The notes under the pieces were generated by a model. It did not search any database, had not been told where the DNA came from, and saw only the letters and a program-made list of their open reading frames with translations. The position numbers and the translations under genes were made by a program. Source: an uncultured Candidatus Saccharibacteria bacterium (GTDB lineage: Bacteria; Patescibacteria; Saccharimonadia; Saccharimonadales; UBA4665). From it: 64,000 nt of DNA. The DNA is taken from NCBI GenBank assembly GCA_946482285.1, contig CAMLQK010000001.1:434001-498000 (forward strand), given 5' to 3'. Positions 8,317-16,650 of this stretch are shown piece by piece (the stretch's first letter is position 1; every line of letters starts with the position of its first letter).

Positions 8317-9198
8317 CTAGTTCTTCATGGCTGCAATAACAGCGTTGGCGATAACTTTTTGGCCGGTTGCTGTGGGGTGGAATGGTGCGCTAGCTGCCAG
8401 TCCTTGCACCCATGGCTTGCTGGAGCAGACATCATGTCCGGCAAAGCTGACGGGCACATATTCTACAAAGCTATAGTAGCTGCTGGTGTTCTTGATGGTC
8501 TGGTTGAGTGCTTTCGCTTCTGCCTCAAGCCAGCTTAGCTCGCTGGCAGTGAGCCTGCTGCTTTGGCAGGCGGCAGACAGCGGGTTGTAGTAGCCGGTTA
8601 TATATACTGCGGGAGGATTGCCTTTGCTGCGCTTTTCGATACGACTAAAGGCATAGTGCAGCTTAAGCTGCAGGGTAGATAACAGGCCATTCGCGGTGGC
8701 GGTGTCGGTTGCCGTTCCACATGTCATGGCATAACACTTTTTGATAAAGTCGTTCCAGTGTGCGTCATTGGCGCCGGCTGTTATGGTCATGACTTTGGGT
8801 GTGCCTTTGCCAAATGCATTGGTTAGCTGTGCTGCGGGATCGGGTCCGTCAATACGCTGGCGAGTTATAAGGTCGCCAGCGGTAGCACCACTACATGCAA
8901 AAGATGCTGGGGTGGTACCCAAGTATTTTCCAACAGTAAAACTATATGCCCCGGTCGTTTTGCCGCAGGCCGCGCGGCCATACTGGCCGTTCAAACCAAT
9001 CCCGGCTGCAACCGAGTCGCCTAGCGCCACGTAGGTGTAGCCCGGTTTGTGCTTGGAGCTTGACCCCCCAGTAGCCATCTCGAACCCTTTGTATAGGCCA
9101 TCCGTAATAGGATCACTGGCCGCAAATGCGCTTGCCGGAATTCCAAAGACCACCAGTAAGCTTAGTGAAACAGATAGAACGAACCGCTTTATTTTCAT
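8317..9198 (-). CDS. Secreted SGNH/GDSL-family esterase or lipase
   Basis: A 293-residue exported serine hydrolase. It has a signal peptide (about 1-26, ending IPASAFAA), block I with the nucleophile (YVALGDSVAAGIG), block III Asn (TAGANDAHWNDF) and the C-terminal catalytic Asp/His block (FHPTATGQKVIANAV). Conserved Cys residues suggest disulfides, as in actinobacterial secreted SGNH lipases. The substrate is unknown. In an epibiont it could act on host lipids or acyl-glycans, but this is inference. AGGAGCCTGA upstream supports the ATG at 9198. Confidence 0.85.
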   Translation of the reverse strand: MKIKRFVLSVSLSLLVVFGIPASAFAASDPITDGLYKGFEMATGGSSSKHKPGYTYVALGDSVAAGIGLNGQYGRAACGKTTGAYSFTVGKYLGTTPASFACSGATAGDLITRQRIDGPDPAAQLTNAFGKGTPKVMTITAGANDAHWNDFIKKCYAMTCGTATDTATANGLLSTLQLKLHYAFSRIEKRSKGNPPAVYITGYYNPLSAACQSSRLTASELSWLEAEAKALNQTIKNTSSYYSFVEYVPVSFAGHDVCSSKPWVQGLAASAPFHPTATGQKVIANAVIAAMKN

Positions 9199-9251
9199 AT
9201 TCAGGCTCCTTTACCTTTTAGTTGTATACCAAAAGCGCCCTCAATGGCAAG

Positions 9252-10307
9252 CTAGCGTGGAATGATGTCGCCAGTTGGCCCCACGTGCTGCACGACCTGA
9301 CTACCCAAGAGTGCTGCCTTGTGCATGATGGTGAGGTAGTCAATACGTTCGCCTTTGCTTTTTCGGTGAAGGTCGCGGGTGATGCTCCAGGCGACGCTGT
9401 CACCAGCGCCGGTTGTATCTTTGACGTCCTGGGCCTTCACGGCGCGTATATGTAGTACTTGCGCACTGGCTCTGTGCCAGCCCTGGCCTATATGTGGCAC
9501 ATTCATGTAAATGCCATCTTGTCCAGCGGTTACGACGACATGCTCGGCAAGGTCGCCGGCGGCACGCGCTAGTTCCGCGGGGTGGTCAGATGCTGCGCCA
9601 CCGTGTTTTTCTAGGAGTTGTTTGAACTCGGTCTCGTTTCCAAACAAGGCGTTGGGGCGGCGGATGCTAAATGTTTCGTGTAGGTTTTCGGCATGGTCTT
9701 TGTAGTCCGAACTCCCTGGTAGCATGGCGACAAATTGCTGGCGGTGGGGTGCCTGGTTCTGCAGGTCTTGGCTGTATGCGGCTTTGGCAAATGCTAGGTA
9801 TAGTTCCTCTGATTTAACGGACGCTGCAATGGATATGTCAGAGCCGTCTAGCAGCTGTCGCATATCGTGAAGTGAAAGTGTCAAACCCAAGCTTGTGCGC
9901 CCTACATTGCGGATATGGCGGTCCTTGCCGGGCTTTTGTTCGATATATGCAGTGCTTGAAACGTGGTCAGGGCTATATGCAGAGCTGTTGGTAATGCGCG
10001 TCCATTGGCTGAGGTCGTCACGGATTAGCTTGCTGGCTTCGTCGTCTCCTTCAACGCTTAAGAAGTTAACAGAATATGTGTTGGGTAGCTCTTCGGCGGC
10101 GGCGCGGCGTGCCATGTTAGCACCGTTTCCGCCAAAGAATTGCCGAAAGAGCTCGGTTGGCAGCGAGTCGTAGAACTCCAGTGCCTCGGGGGTTATTGCT
10201 GTTTTAGCACCTGCTTCGTGGCCGGGTGCGTAGTATGGGGCTGGAACGTACTGGTCGAGTGACCCCGCACCAAGCACAGCAACATTGTAATTGGCTATCT
10301 CGGCCAT
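9252..10307 (-). CDS. PfkB/ribokinase-family carbohydrate kinase
   Basis: A 351-residue cytoplasmic kinase of the ribokinase fold. The N-terminal strand NYNVAVLGAGSLDQYVPAP, an FFGGNGANMARRAAA segment matching PfkB signature 1, and the C-terminal VKDTTGAGDSVAWSI (PfkB signature 2 with the anion hole GAGD and catalytic Asp) are clear. The sequence between them does not let me choose a sugar or nucleoside substrate. It lies 53 bases downstream-facing from the SGNH gene on the same strand, so co-transcription is possible. Confidence 0.8.
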   Translation of the reverse strand: MAEIANYNVAVLGAGSLDQYVPAPYYAPGHEAGAKTAITPEALEFYDSLPTELFRQFFGGNGANMARRAAAEELPNTYSVNFLSVEGDDEASKLIRDDLSQWTRITNSSAYSPDHVSSTAYIEQKPGKDRHIRNVGRTSLGLTLSLHDMRQLLDGSDISIAASVKSEELYLAFAKAAYSQDLQNQAPHRQQFVAMLPGSSDYKDHAENLHETFSIRRPNALFGNETEFKQLLEKHGGAASDHPAELARAAGDLAEHVVVTAGQDGIYMNVPHIGQGWHRASAQVLHIRAVKAQDVKDTTGAGDSVAWSITRDLHRKSKGERIDYLTIMHKAALLGSQVVQHVGPTGDIIPR

Positions 10308-10434
10308 GTAAAAACTCCTTATTGTTCAAGAGAAATAGTTGTCGTGGCTGATAATAGCACGCTCGTATAGGTGTACGCAATGCGTATTTTAAAGATCCGA
10401 TGAAACCGCAGGCTATGGCGGTATAATAAAAGGC

Positions 10435-10596
10435 ATGGAAGATGAACATGAGCTGCCGTGTGCGCACAAACTGGCGTTTGACACCCAAAAACAGGCGCAA
10501 GCGGCTGCAACGGTAGCAGCACACCAGCACGGGACACGGCTGCGTCCGTACCAGTGCCGGCACTGCGGTTTGTGGCATCTGAGCACATCATATTAA
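10435..10596 (+). CDS. Small zinc-ribbon-like protein
   Basis: A 53-residue protein starting MEDEHELPCAHKLAFDTQKQ and ending with the compact motif YQCRHCGLWHLSTSY. C-x2-C plus nearby His residues suggest a single Zn site, probably for nucleic-acid binding. TATAAT lies at 10422-10427, only 7 bases before the ATG, so the message is nearly leaderless. The flavodoxin-like gene starts 18 bases downstream. Confidence 0.6.
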   Translation: MEDEHELPCAHKLAFDTQKQAQAAATVAAHQHGTRLRPYQCRHCGLWHLSTSY

Positions 10597-10613
10597 TAGC
10601 GAGGGCAACGGAT

Positions 10614-11330
10614 ATGGCACAAAATACGGCAACGTATACGGACTTAAAAGCAGTTATTTTTAACTGCACGCTCAAAAAAGGCCCTGAAAAAAGCAATACC
10701 GACGGTCTAGTAGGCGTCAGTAAACAAATTATGGAGAAGCAGGGTGTACAGGTAGATGTTATCCGTGCTATTGACCACGATATTGCCACAGGTGTGTATC
10801 CGGACATGCGCGAAAAAGGCTGGGATGCCGACGAGTGGCCGGAACTATTTAAAAAAATTGAGGCTGCTGACATTGTCATTATTGCCGGCCCTATTTGGCT
10901 GGGCGACAATAGCTCTGTTACCAAGCGGATCATTGAGCGGCTCTATGCCAATTCGGGTGAGTTTAACGAAAAAGGCCAATATGTATATTACGGCAAAGTG
11001 GGCGGCAGTATTATTACGGGCAACGAAGACGGCGGCAAGCACTGTTCTATGGATATTTTGTACAGTCTGCAGCACATTGGGTTTACTATTCCACCGCAGG
11101 CCGATGCCTATTGGGTGGGCGAGGCCGGCCCCGGCCCAAGCTACATGGACAAGGACTCGGGCGGTCCGGAAAACGACTTTACCAACCGCAACACGACCTT
11201 TATGACGTGGAATCTGTTGCATTTTGCGCGGATGTTGAAAGATGCGGGTGGTGTGCCGGCATACGGTAATATCCGCAAGGAGTGGGACGCTGGCACGCGG
11301 TTCGACTTTGAAAATCCCGAATATCGCTAG
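10614..11330 (+). CDS. Flavodoxin-fold NAD(P)H-dependent FMN reductase-like protein
   Basis: A 238-residue protein of the flavodoxin/WrbA-type fold. The first strand and phosphate-binding loop read KAVIFNCTLKKGPEKSNTDG. The second conserved block IVIIAGPIWLGDNSSVTKRI is the flavin ring-binding loop, and VGGSIITGNEDGGKH fits the third. The start is ATG 10614 (GAGGG upstream). An upstream in-frame start overlaps the zinc-ribbon gene and has no Shine-Dalgarno. The likely role is reduction of quinones or other small oxidants with NAD(P)H; the substrate is unknown. Confidence 0.75.
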   Translation: MAQNTATYTDLKAVIFNCTLKKGPEKSNTDGLVGVSKQIMEKQGVQVDVIRAIDHDIATGVYPDMREKGWDADEWPELFKKIEAADIVIIAGPIWLGDNSSVTKRIIERLYANSGEFNEKGQYVYYGKVGGSIITGNEDGGKHCSMDILYSLQHIGFTIPPQADAYWVGEAGPGPSYMDKDSGGPENDFTNRNTTFMTWNLLHFARMLKDAGGVPAYGNIRKEWDAGTRFDFENPEYR

Positions 11331-11364
11331 ATACCAGACCGCTGCCATTAAAACAGCAATACAC

Positions 11365-11394
11365 TTGACGCGAATAGCTTTTGTGGCCTAGGCT
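11365..11394 (+). promoter_or_regulatory. Promoter of the trehalase gene
   Basis: TTGACG (11365-11370), an 18-base spacer and TAGGCT (11389-11394) lie 10 bases before the ATG, giving a nearly leaderless transcript. Confidence 0.45.
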
Positions 11395-11404
11395 AATAGT
11401 AATT

Positions 11405-12700
11405 ATGTTACACAAAGCCAAACAAATTGCCGAAGAAGGCAAGCACAAACTGCTCCCATTCAAGAAAGTAAAAGAACTGACGCACGACGACGTCCAGATC
11501 GCGCGCGACTACATTATGGCCTATTGGCCGAAGCTGGAGCGCTACAACCCCAAAGACCAAGACAGCCTTATCGGTATGCCCAAGCCATATTTGGTGCCAT
11601 CATATGCCGAAGGCCACGAGTTTGACTACAACGAGCTATATTACTGGGACAGCTATTTTATGATCCAGGGCTTGCTGGATGCAGACCACAAAGAGCTGGT
11701 CATGGGCATTTTGGAAAACTTTATCCATGTCTTTAAACGTTTCAAGATTATCCCTAATGGTTCTCAGATGTACTATCTGAGCCGCTCACAGCCGCCATTT
11801 TTGAGTAGTTTTATCTTTGACCTGTACACAGCGTACGATTTGGACAAATCGTGGCTCAAGGAAAAAATGGAAGTAGCCAAAACGGAATATGAAACCGTTT
11901 GGATGGGTACTCGCAAGCCGAATGCCCGCCAAGTGTACCGGGGTTTAAGCCGATACTACGACTTTAACTATTTGCACGACATTGCTGAAACCGAAAGTGG
12001 CTGGGATATGACGCCACGCTTTAACCGCCATGCGCTCAACTACTTACCATGTGACCTGAATGCATTGTTGTACAAGTACGAGACTGACTTTGCTCGTACT
12101 GCTCGTATTTTGGATGACAAAAAAGAGGCTGCCAAGTGGGAAGCTGCCGCCGAAGCCCGCAAGAAAACCATGAACGAGCTAATGTGGGACAAGGGTAGGG
12201 GCTTGTTTATGGACTTTAACTACGTTAAAGAACGTCGTGCAAGCGTCAACTCACTCGCCGCATTCTATCCTATGTGGGCGGGCATGGTGGATGGTCGCCA
12301 GGCACAGGAATTAGTAAAGGCACTGCGCAAATTTGAACAAAAAGGCGGCTTAGCGACTACCGATAGTCTGCCGCTGGGTCAGTACGTACCAGGATCAATG
12401 CCAACACAATGGGCATATCCTAACGGGTGGGCGCCGCTGCAGTACTTGGTGGTCAAGGCTTTGCAGCGCTACGGCTACCACGATGATGCCCGACGAATTG
12501 CACTAAAATGGATGAATAACAACCTGAATTGGTTTAATGAGCATGGCGAATTCCTGGAAAAGTACAATGTCGTTGCCCCCGAAAAACCGCCAGCCAAAGG
12601 TGTATACCCATCACAGACTGGCTTTGGCTGGACGAACGCTGTATTTGAGCGTTTTTGCCAAGAGTTTATTGATGGTGAAATGGCCGGGCGCCACCAATAG
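11405..12700 (+). CDS. GH37-family trehalase
   Basis: A 431-residue cytoplasmic glycosidase (no signal peptide) that hydrolyses alpha,alpha-trehalose to two glucoses. The GH37 signatures are present: FDYNELYYWDSYFMIQGLL near residue 75 (signature 1) and PTQWAYPNGWAPLQYLVVKA near 330 (signature 2). ETESGWDMTPRF carries the region of the catalytic Asp, and NGSQMYYLSRSQPPFL is also typical. I start at ATG 11405; the longer frame to 11381 adds only nonspecific residues. Trehalose taken from a host cell is a plausible carbon source. Confidence 0.85.
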   Translation: MLHKAKQIAEEGKHKLLPFKKVKELTHDDVQIARDYIMAYWPKLERYNPKDQDSLIGMPKPYLVPSYAEGHEFDYNELYYWDSYFMIQGLLDADHKELVMGILENFIHVFKRFKIIPNGSQMYYLSRSQPPFLSSFIFDLYTAYDLDKSWLKEKMEVAKTEYETVWMGTRKPNARQVYRGLSRYYDFNYLHDIAETESGWDMTPRFNRHALNYLPCDLNALLYKYETDFARTARILDDKKEAAKWEAAAEARKKTMNELMWDKGRGLFMDFNYVKERRASVNSLAAFYPMWAGMVDGRQAQELVKALRKFEQKGGLATTDSLPLGQYVPGSMPTQWAYPNGWAPLQYLVVKALQRYGYHDDARRIALKWMNNNLNWFNEHGEFLEKYNVVAPEKPPAKGVYPSQTGFGWTNAVFERFCQEFIDGEMAGRHQ

Positions 12701-12772
12701 CTATAAAATACTTGCAAAATAAAGCAAGTAAGAGTAGTCTGAGGTTTTAAGTAGTACTCTAAGGTTCAAAGT

Positions 12773-14059
12773 ATGGAAGCGATCGCTATTATCGCCGGCA
12801 TCATTTTTTGCTTCGGCTATCTTTTAATTACGCTTGAGCGTAAATTCAACACTCATAAATCAGCAATTGCGCTTACTCTAGGCGGTGTTTTGTGGCTACT
12901 GGCTGCGCTGCATCTAAAGGGTGATGACGACAAGCTCGAACATGCCTTGTCGCACACGGGCAGTGAGATATTTAGTATCGTTGCGTTCTTGCTTGCTGCT
13001 TTGGCGCTTATTGAGATACTCGTTCACTACAGGCTGTTTGATCTAATACGTGCTAAGCTGATTAAACTTAAAGTCAAAGACCGCCAGCAATTTCTAGTGA
13101 TTATGGGCCTGACCTTTGTCTTTTCCGCAGTACTGGATAACATCGCTATTACTATAGCTATGCTGCAAATTGCCCGTCGCTTCTTTACCGGAAAGAATAT
13201 GCTTATTGCTGCCGCAGGTATTGTTATTGCCGCCAATGCGGGCGGCGCTTGGTCTCCGGTGGGTGACGTCACGACGATTTTGCTTTGGATCGCTGATAAA
13301 TTTACTGCCACGGAGGTTATTACGTACGCCTTCTTGCCATGCTTAGCGCTTGTTTCTGTGGCAGGTTTTATGCTGTATCGCCAGCTCGATGACACCAATT
13401 ATCTTAAGCGCGAGAAAGACGACACGTTGACGCTCAGCAAAGGTGAAAAACTTGTCATTGGGTCAGGGCTGTTTAGCTTCACTCTGCCGCTTGCTATGAG
13501 TTTTGTAGGTCTTCCACCTTATATGGGATTGCTTCTTGGGCTTGGGTTTACATGGTGTGTTATTGAATATGCCAAGCACGTAAGCCATGGGCGCAACGAA
13601 ACGCATATGTCTGCCAATATTGATAAGCTTATCCAATCAGTTGACTTGTCGTCTGTTAAATATATTATGGGTATTTTGTTGGCGGTGATGGCCCTATCTT
13701 CTTTAGGTGTATTATATTGGCTTTCGCAGGCAGTTGTAGGCACGAACCCATCAGCGGATCACTTGATCCTTACTAACTTTGGACTTGGGTTCTTATCTGG
13801 TATCGTCGATAACGCATCCTTAGTAGCAATTGCTATTCAGACCTTGCCAATGAATGACCCAGAGTTATGGTCGTTGACTGCGATTGCCGCAGGCAATGGG
13901 GGGTCGCTCATGATCATCGCAAGCGCAGCCGGCGTAGTGGCCATGGGCGGCTACAAGCAACTTACAGTGAGCAATTACTTTAAGATTGCGACTGTACCTG
14001 CGCTACTCGGGCTGCTCGCATCATTTAGTGTGTGGTTTATCCAATTTAAGTTATTTTGA
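12773..14059 (+). CDS. nhaD: NhaD-type Na+/H+ antiporter
   Basis: A 428-residue membrane protein of the ion-transporter superfamily with about 12 hydrophobic segments. Conserved NhaD-like elements are visible: SAVLDNIAITIAMLQIARRF, AANAGGAWSPVGDVTTILLW and, in the second half, FLSGIVDNASLVAIAIQTLP plus AAGNGGSLMIIASAAGVVA. These two inverted halves, with their DN and SPVGD/GGS motifs, form the ion pathway. It would exchange Na+ (or Li+) for H+ at the membrane. No potassium or calcium signature is visible. Confidence 0.85.
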   Translation: MEAIAIIAGIIFCFGYLLITLERKFNTHKSAIALTLGGVLWLLAALHLKGDDDKLEHALSHTGSEIFSIVAFLLAALALIEILVHYRLFDLIRAKLIKLKVKDRQQFLVIMGLTFVFSAVLDNIAITIAMLQIARRFFTGKNMLIAAAGIVIAANAGGAWSPVGDVTTILLWIADKFTATEVITYAFLPCLALVSVAGFMLYRQLDDTNYLKREKDDTLTLSKGEKLVIGSGLFSFTLPLAMSFVGLPPYMGLLLGLGFTWCVIEYAKHVSHGRNETHMSANIDKLIQSVDLSSVKYIMGILLAVMALSSLGVLYWLSQAVVGTNPSADHLILTNFGLGFLSGIVDNASLVAIAIQTLPMNDPELWSLTAIAAGNGGSLMIIASAAGVVAMGGYKQLTVSNYFKIATVPALLGLLASFSVWFIQFKLF

Positions 14060-14104
14060 TAAATATCACAGCATATACGTGGTCTTGTGTTCATACTTGG
14101 TGGT

Positions 14105-14239
14105 ATGGAGCAAGAAGAGTATACAGCACAGAGTAAAGACCCTGCTTACAAATCGCTTTATTTTTTGGGATTACTGCTATTTATCGTAGTAGTAGCTTGT
14201 GTGAGCCTTGGAGCTTTCGTGGCCTTAGTACTGGCGTAG
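14105..14239 (+). CDS. Very small single-pass membrane protein
   Basis: A 44-residue frame starting MEQEEYTAQSKDPAYKSLYF followed by one transmembrane helix (FLGLLLFIVVVACVSLGAFV). It begins 46 bases after nhaD, and a small accessory subunit is possible. No strong Shine-Dalgarno is present (GGTGGT), so the call rests on the typical soluble-plus-helix layout. Confidence 0.4.
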   Translation: MEQEEYTAQSKDPAYKSLYFLGLLLFIVVVACVSLGAFVALVLA

Positions 14240-14273
14240 GTACAAAAATAAGATAGGGATTGAAAAAAAGCCG

Positions 14274-14300
14274 GTAACAGGGTAAAATAACTCCTGTTAC
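14274..14300. terminator. Hairpin between the small membrane-protein gene and tRNA-Phe
   Basis: GTAACAGG (14274-14281) pairs with CCTGTTAC (14293-14300). The T-run lies on the minus strand (AAAAAAAG at 14264-14270 on plus), so as an intrinsic terminator it fits leftward transcription. On the plus strand it would only be a weak terminator. Confidence 0.4.
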
Positions 14301-14323
14301 TATGTGATAACACCAATTGATGT

Positions 14324-14399
14324 GGCTCTTTAGCTCAGTTGGTAGAGCAGAGGCCTGAAGAGCCTTGTGTCCCCAGTTCGAGTCTGGGAGGAGCCACCA
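14324..14399 (+). tRNA. tRNA-Phe (GAA)
   Basis: A 76-nt cloverleaf. The acceptor GGCTCTT pairs with AGGAGCC. The D arm is GCTC-AGTTGGTA-GAGC, the anticodon loop CTGAAGA gives GAA, the T loop is the canonical TTCGAGT, and CCA is encoded. Confidence 0.95.
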
Positions 14400-14418
14400 A
14401 AATTATCCAACAGATACG

Positions 14419-14452
14419 AAAAAGTTCTAGAATTTATTTTCTAGAACTTTTT
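14419..14452 (+). terminator. Rho-independent terminator after tRNA-Phe
   Basis: GAAAAAGTTCTAGAA-type left arm (14419-14432) pairs with TTCTAGAACTTTTT (14439-14452), ending in a T-rich tail. Confidence 0.85.
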
Positions 14453-14510
14453 CTTTGTGTCACCTCTGTAAATTTAGTTCCAGTCTGGCGGAGCGTGATA
14501 CTATAAAATA

Positions 14511-14917
14511 ATGAAGACCCATACTTTTCGCTTAAAACCTGGACAAGACCTCAAAACCGAAATTGAACGGTTTGTAACGAAAGCGGGTATTAAAGCAGGA
14601 TTTATCATCACTTGTGTAGCTGGACTCGAACAGGCGACGCTGCGTATGGCCGGTGCCATGCCTGACAAGCAGGATATTCGAACGTATAAAGGTGACTATG
14701 AGCTAACTTCATTGGTAGGGACGGTGAGTACTAACGGTGTGCATTTGCACATGTCTATTTCAGATAAAGAAGGTCAAAGCTTTGGTGGTCACCTCAAAGA
14801 AGGCACATCATTCATCCGACAGCAGAAATAGTTATCGGTGAGAATGAATCTACCGTGTATACGCGTGAGCTAGATGAAGAAACGGGTTTTCATGAGCTGA
14901 AAGTCTTGAATCGCTAG
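14511..14917 (+). pseudogene. PPC/DUF296-domain protein, frameshifted
   Basis: The first frame (14511-14831) encodes a PPC (plants and prokaryotes conserved) domain: MKTHTFRLKPGQDLKTEIER, GFIITCVAGLEQATLRMAG, YKGDYELTSLVGTVS, VHLHMSISDKEGQSFGGHLK. It then ends abruptly. The missing C-terminus is present one frame over: PTAEIVIGENESTVYTREL, then FHELKVLNR and a stop at 14915-14917. Adding one base near 14808 restores HLKEGT-I-IHPTAEIVIGE, the usual domain end. This is either a real single-base deletion or an assembly error. PPC proteins form trimers, and in bacteria their function is mostly unknown. Confidence 0.8.
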
Positions 14918-15091
14918 CCTACTTAATTCATCATTGCCTCAATTGGTTACTTTTCTTTGACACGAGAAGTGGAACACGGCGAAGCCGCCAGTTCGGTGGA
15001 GTGAGGACACACGCAACTATTTATATCCAGCATGACAGAACAGAAGAGCGAAGCGATCCGGGAAAGTGCATAACCTGGTAAAATAAGCCCT
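14918..15091. other. Intergenic stretch without a supported gene
   Basis: I see no coding frame with a ribosome site. TTGACAC lies near 14957, but no -10 box is properly spaced. GGTAAAATAAG at 15077-15087 may be the -10 region of the next gene. Confidence 0.4.
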
Positions 15092-15571
15092 ATGAGTGAA
15101 AGCGTATTCCACCTGTATCCGTTTGACCCAAATGCTCAGAGGTTAGCTGAAGAGCTTATAGACAAGATACATGATATTACTCCAGAGCTCGAAGTGCTTT
15201 TTATGGGGGCGGTCGCATTAGGCCTGCCTGGCAAGAATGACATCGATCTAGACATTCTATGCGACGCATCCGAAGTGCGCGTGTATACTCAAAAATTAAC
15301 TCCTTTGCTCGGGCATCCCAAAGAAACTAAAAGCGACCTTACGTCGTGGGAATCTAATCTTGATGGCTTTGAGATAGATTGTATACTTTCAGACCCGAAG
15401 ACTTCTCATGTCCCACTGCAGCAAAAAAGATTTGAAGCTCTGAAGAGTGACCCGGCTTTGCTTAACGAGTATAGACAGCTAAAAGAGGAATGTGACGGTT
15501 TGCCTTTAGCTGAGTATGAAAAGCGTAAGAAAGCTTTCTTTGAGACTAGGGTGCTATCCGATAACAGTTAG
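15092..15571 (+). CDS. GrpB/UPF0157-like nucleotidyltransferase-fold protein
   Basis: A 159-residue protein. The segment VLFMGAVALGLPGKNDIDLD (about 36-55) is the G-S/A-x-A-x-G-L-P-G-K-x-D-I-D-L motif of GrpB-type nucleotidyltransferase-fold proteins, in which the two Asp bind metal. The C-terminal helices (RFEALKSDPALLNEYRQLKE) are also typical. The reaction is not known for most members. The next gene begins 12 bases later, so they are probably co-transcribed. Confidence 0.7.
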   Translation: MSESVFHLYPFDPNAQRLAEELIDKIHDITPELEVLFMGAVALGLPGKNDIDLDILCDASEVRVYTQKLTPLLGHPKETKSDLTSWESNLDGFEIDCILSDPKTSHVPLQQKRFEALKSDPALLNEYRQLKEECDGLPLAEYEKRKKAFFETRVLSDNS

Positions 15572-15582
15572 CCAAAGAAAAT

Positions 15583-16569
15583 ATGAAGTTATCTCCTGAA
15601 CGTACACTCGTTATTAGAAATGCTGCAAGCTCTCATGCTGATAAAGTCCAGGCTGGTGTTGTAGACCGACTAAAAGAAGACTTGCCAAGCTCCAGTGTCC
15701 ATGAATTCTGGACACCTAGTGCAGACCGCAATATTACCACCAGCGCGATTGCAGAAGCAATTCGGCCCGGAGATACCATTATTGTTGCTGCGGGCGATGG
15801 AACGAGTAATGCGGTGGTGAATGCTTATGTCCAAGCAGGTGCAGAAGCCGCAAAGATTGGCTTTTTGCCGTATGGTAACTTCAACGATATGGCCGCAACG
15901 TTTACAGATACAAAAACCAGACGAAACCCCTCATTGATGCTCACGAGTGCAGCTCGGCAAGTTGAGGCATATCCATTACAGGTGTCTGTAAACAGCGAAC
16001 ACTATCGACACGCGATGCTTTATGCGACATTGGGCTGGACAGCAAGGGCTGCATCCTTATTTGATGGCCCAGAGGCAAGGCAGGGGCTTCAACACGGCAG
16101 GGCGAATCTGGCAGCGAGCCTGTTTGATATTGCGAGTATGTACTTTAAAACGCGCAAAACCAGTAACCTGCCGGCTTTTCGACGCCAGGGAGGCCCATAT
16201 ACACACAGTTCCATAACAGATATCCTCGCCATTAATGGCCCGATTATGGCCAAAATAATCCGAAGCCAGCAGCCGTTGTATGAAGGCGGGAAATTTCTAA
16301 GCACAGATCTTGACGTGTCAGGTTTTCTTAAAAACAGCAGCTTTTTGGGAAGGAGTGCAGTCAATTTTGCGTTGAAGACGCATTTTGACTTGCCAGGTGG
16401 CTTGGTAACGAGTGAGCAACTTACGTTTGATGCGGCGAGCTTGCCAGTACAGCTTGATGGAGAATTCTTTCAGCTTGAAGGCGTAGACCAACTGTCTATT
16501 TCAAAGGGCCAACCGGGTTCATCAGGTCCGATTACGGTGTTAAAGACATCGAAAGGGCTTATCGGCTGA
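15583..16569 (+). CDS. Diacylglycerol/lipid kinase-like protein (DAGK catalytic fold)
   Basis: A 328-residue protein with the nucleotide-binding loop GDTIIVAAGDGTSNAVVNAY (about 64-83; the GDGT motif is diagnostic of the DAGK/NAD-kinase fold) and FLPYGNFNDMAATF, matching the second substrate loop (usually P.GTGND). The second half (VQLDGEFFQLEG) carries the D-G-E pattern of lipid-kinase C-terminal sheets. The GTGND to GNFND change and the lack of other motifs leave the substrate open. The gene is downstream of the GrpB-like gene. Confidence 0.7.
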   Translation: MKLSPERTLVIRNAASSHADKVQAGVVDRLKEDLPSSSVHEFWTPSADRNITTSAIAEAIRPGDTIIVAAGDGTSNAVVNAYVQAGAEAAKIGFLPYGNFNDMAATFTDTKTRRNPSLMLTSAARQVEAYPLQVSVNSEHYRHAMLYATLGWTARAASLFDGPEARQGLQHGRANLAASLFDIASMYFKTRKTSNLPAFRRQGGPYTHSSITDILAINGPIMAKIIRSQQPLYEGGKFLSTDLDVSGFLKNSSFLGRSAVNFALKTHFDLPGGLVTSEQLTFDAASLPVQLDGEFFQLEGVDQLSISKGQPGSSGPITVLKTSKGLIG

Positions 16570-16650
16570 TTGGCTCGCGGCTAGCCGACAGCATTGCTGC
16601 AACCCCAAAATTGCCCATACAGTCAAGCTAATCTTTTCTCATTGGTAGTG

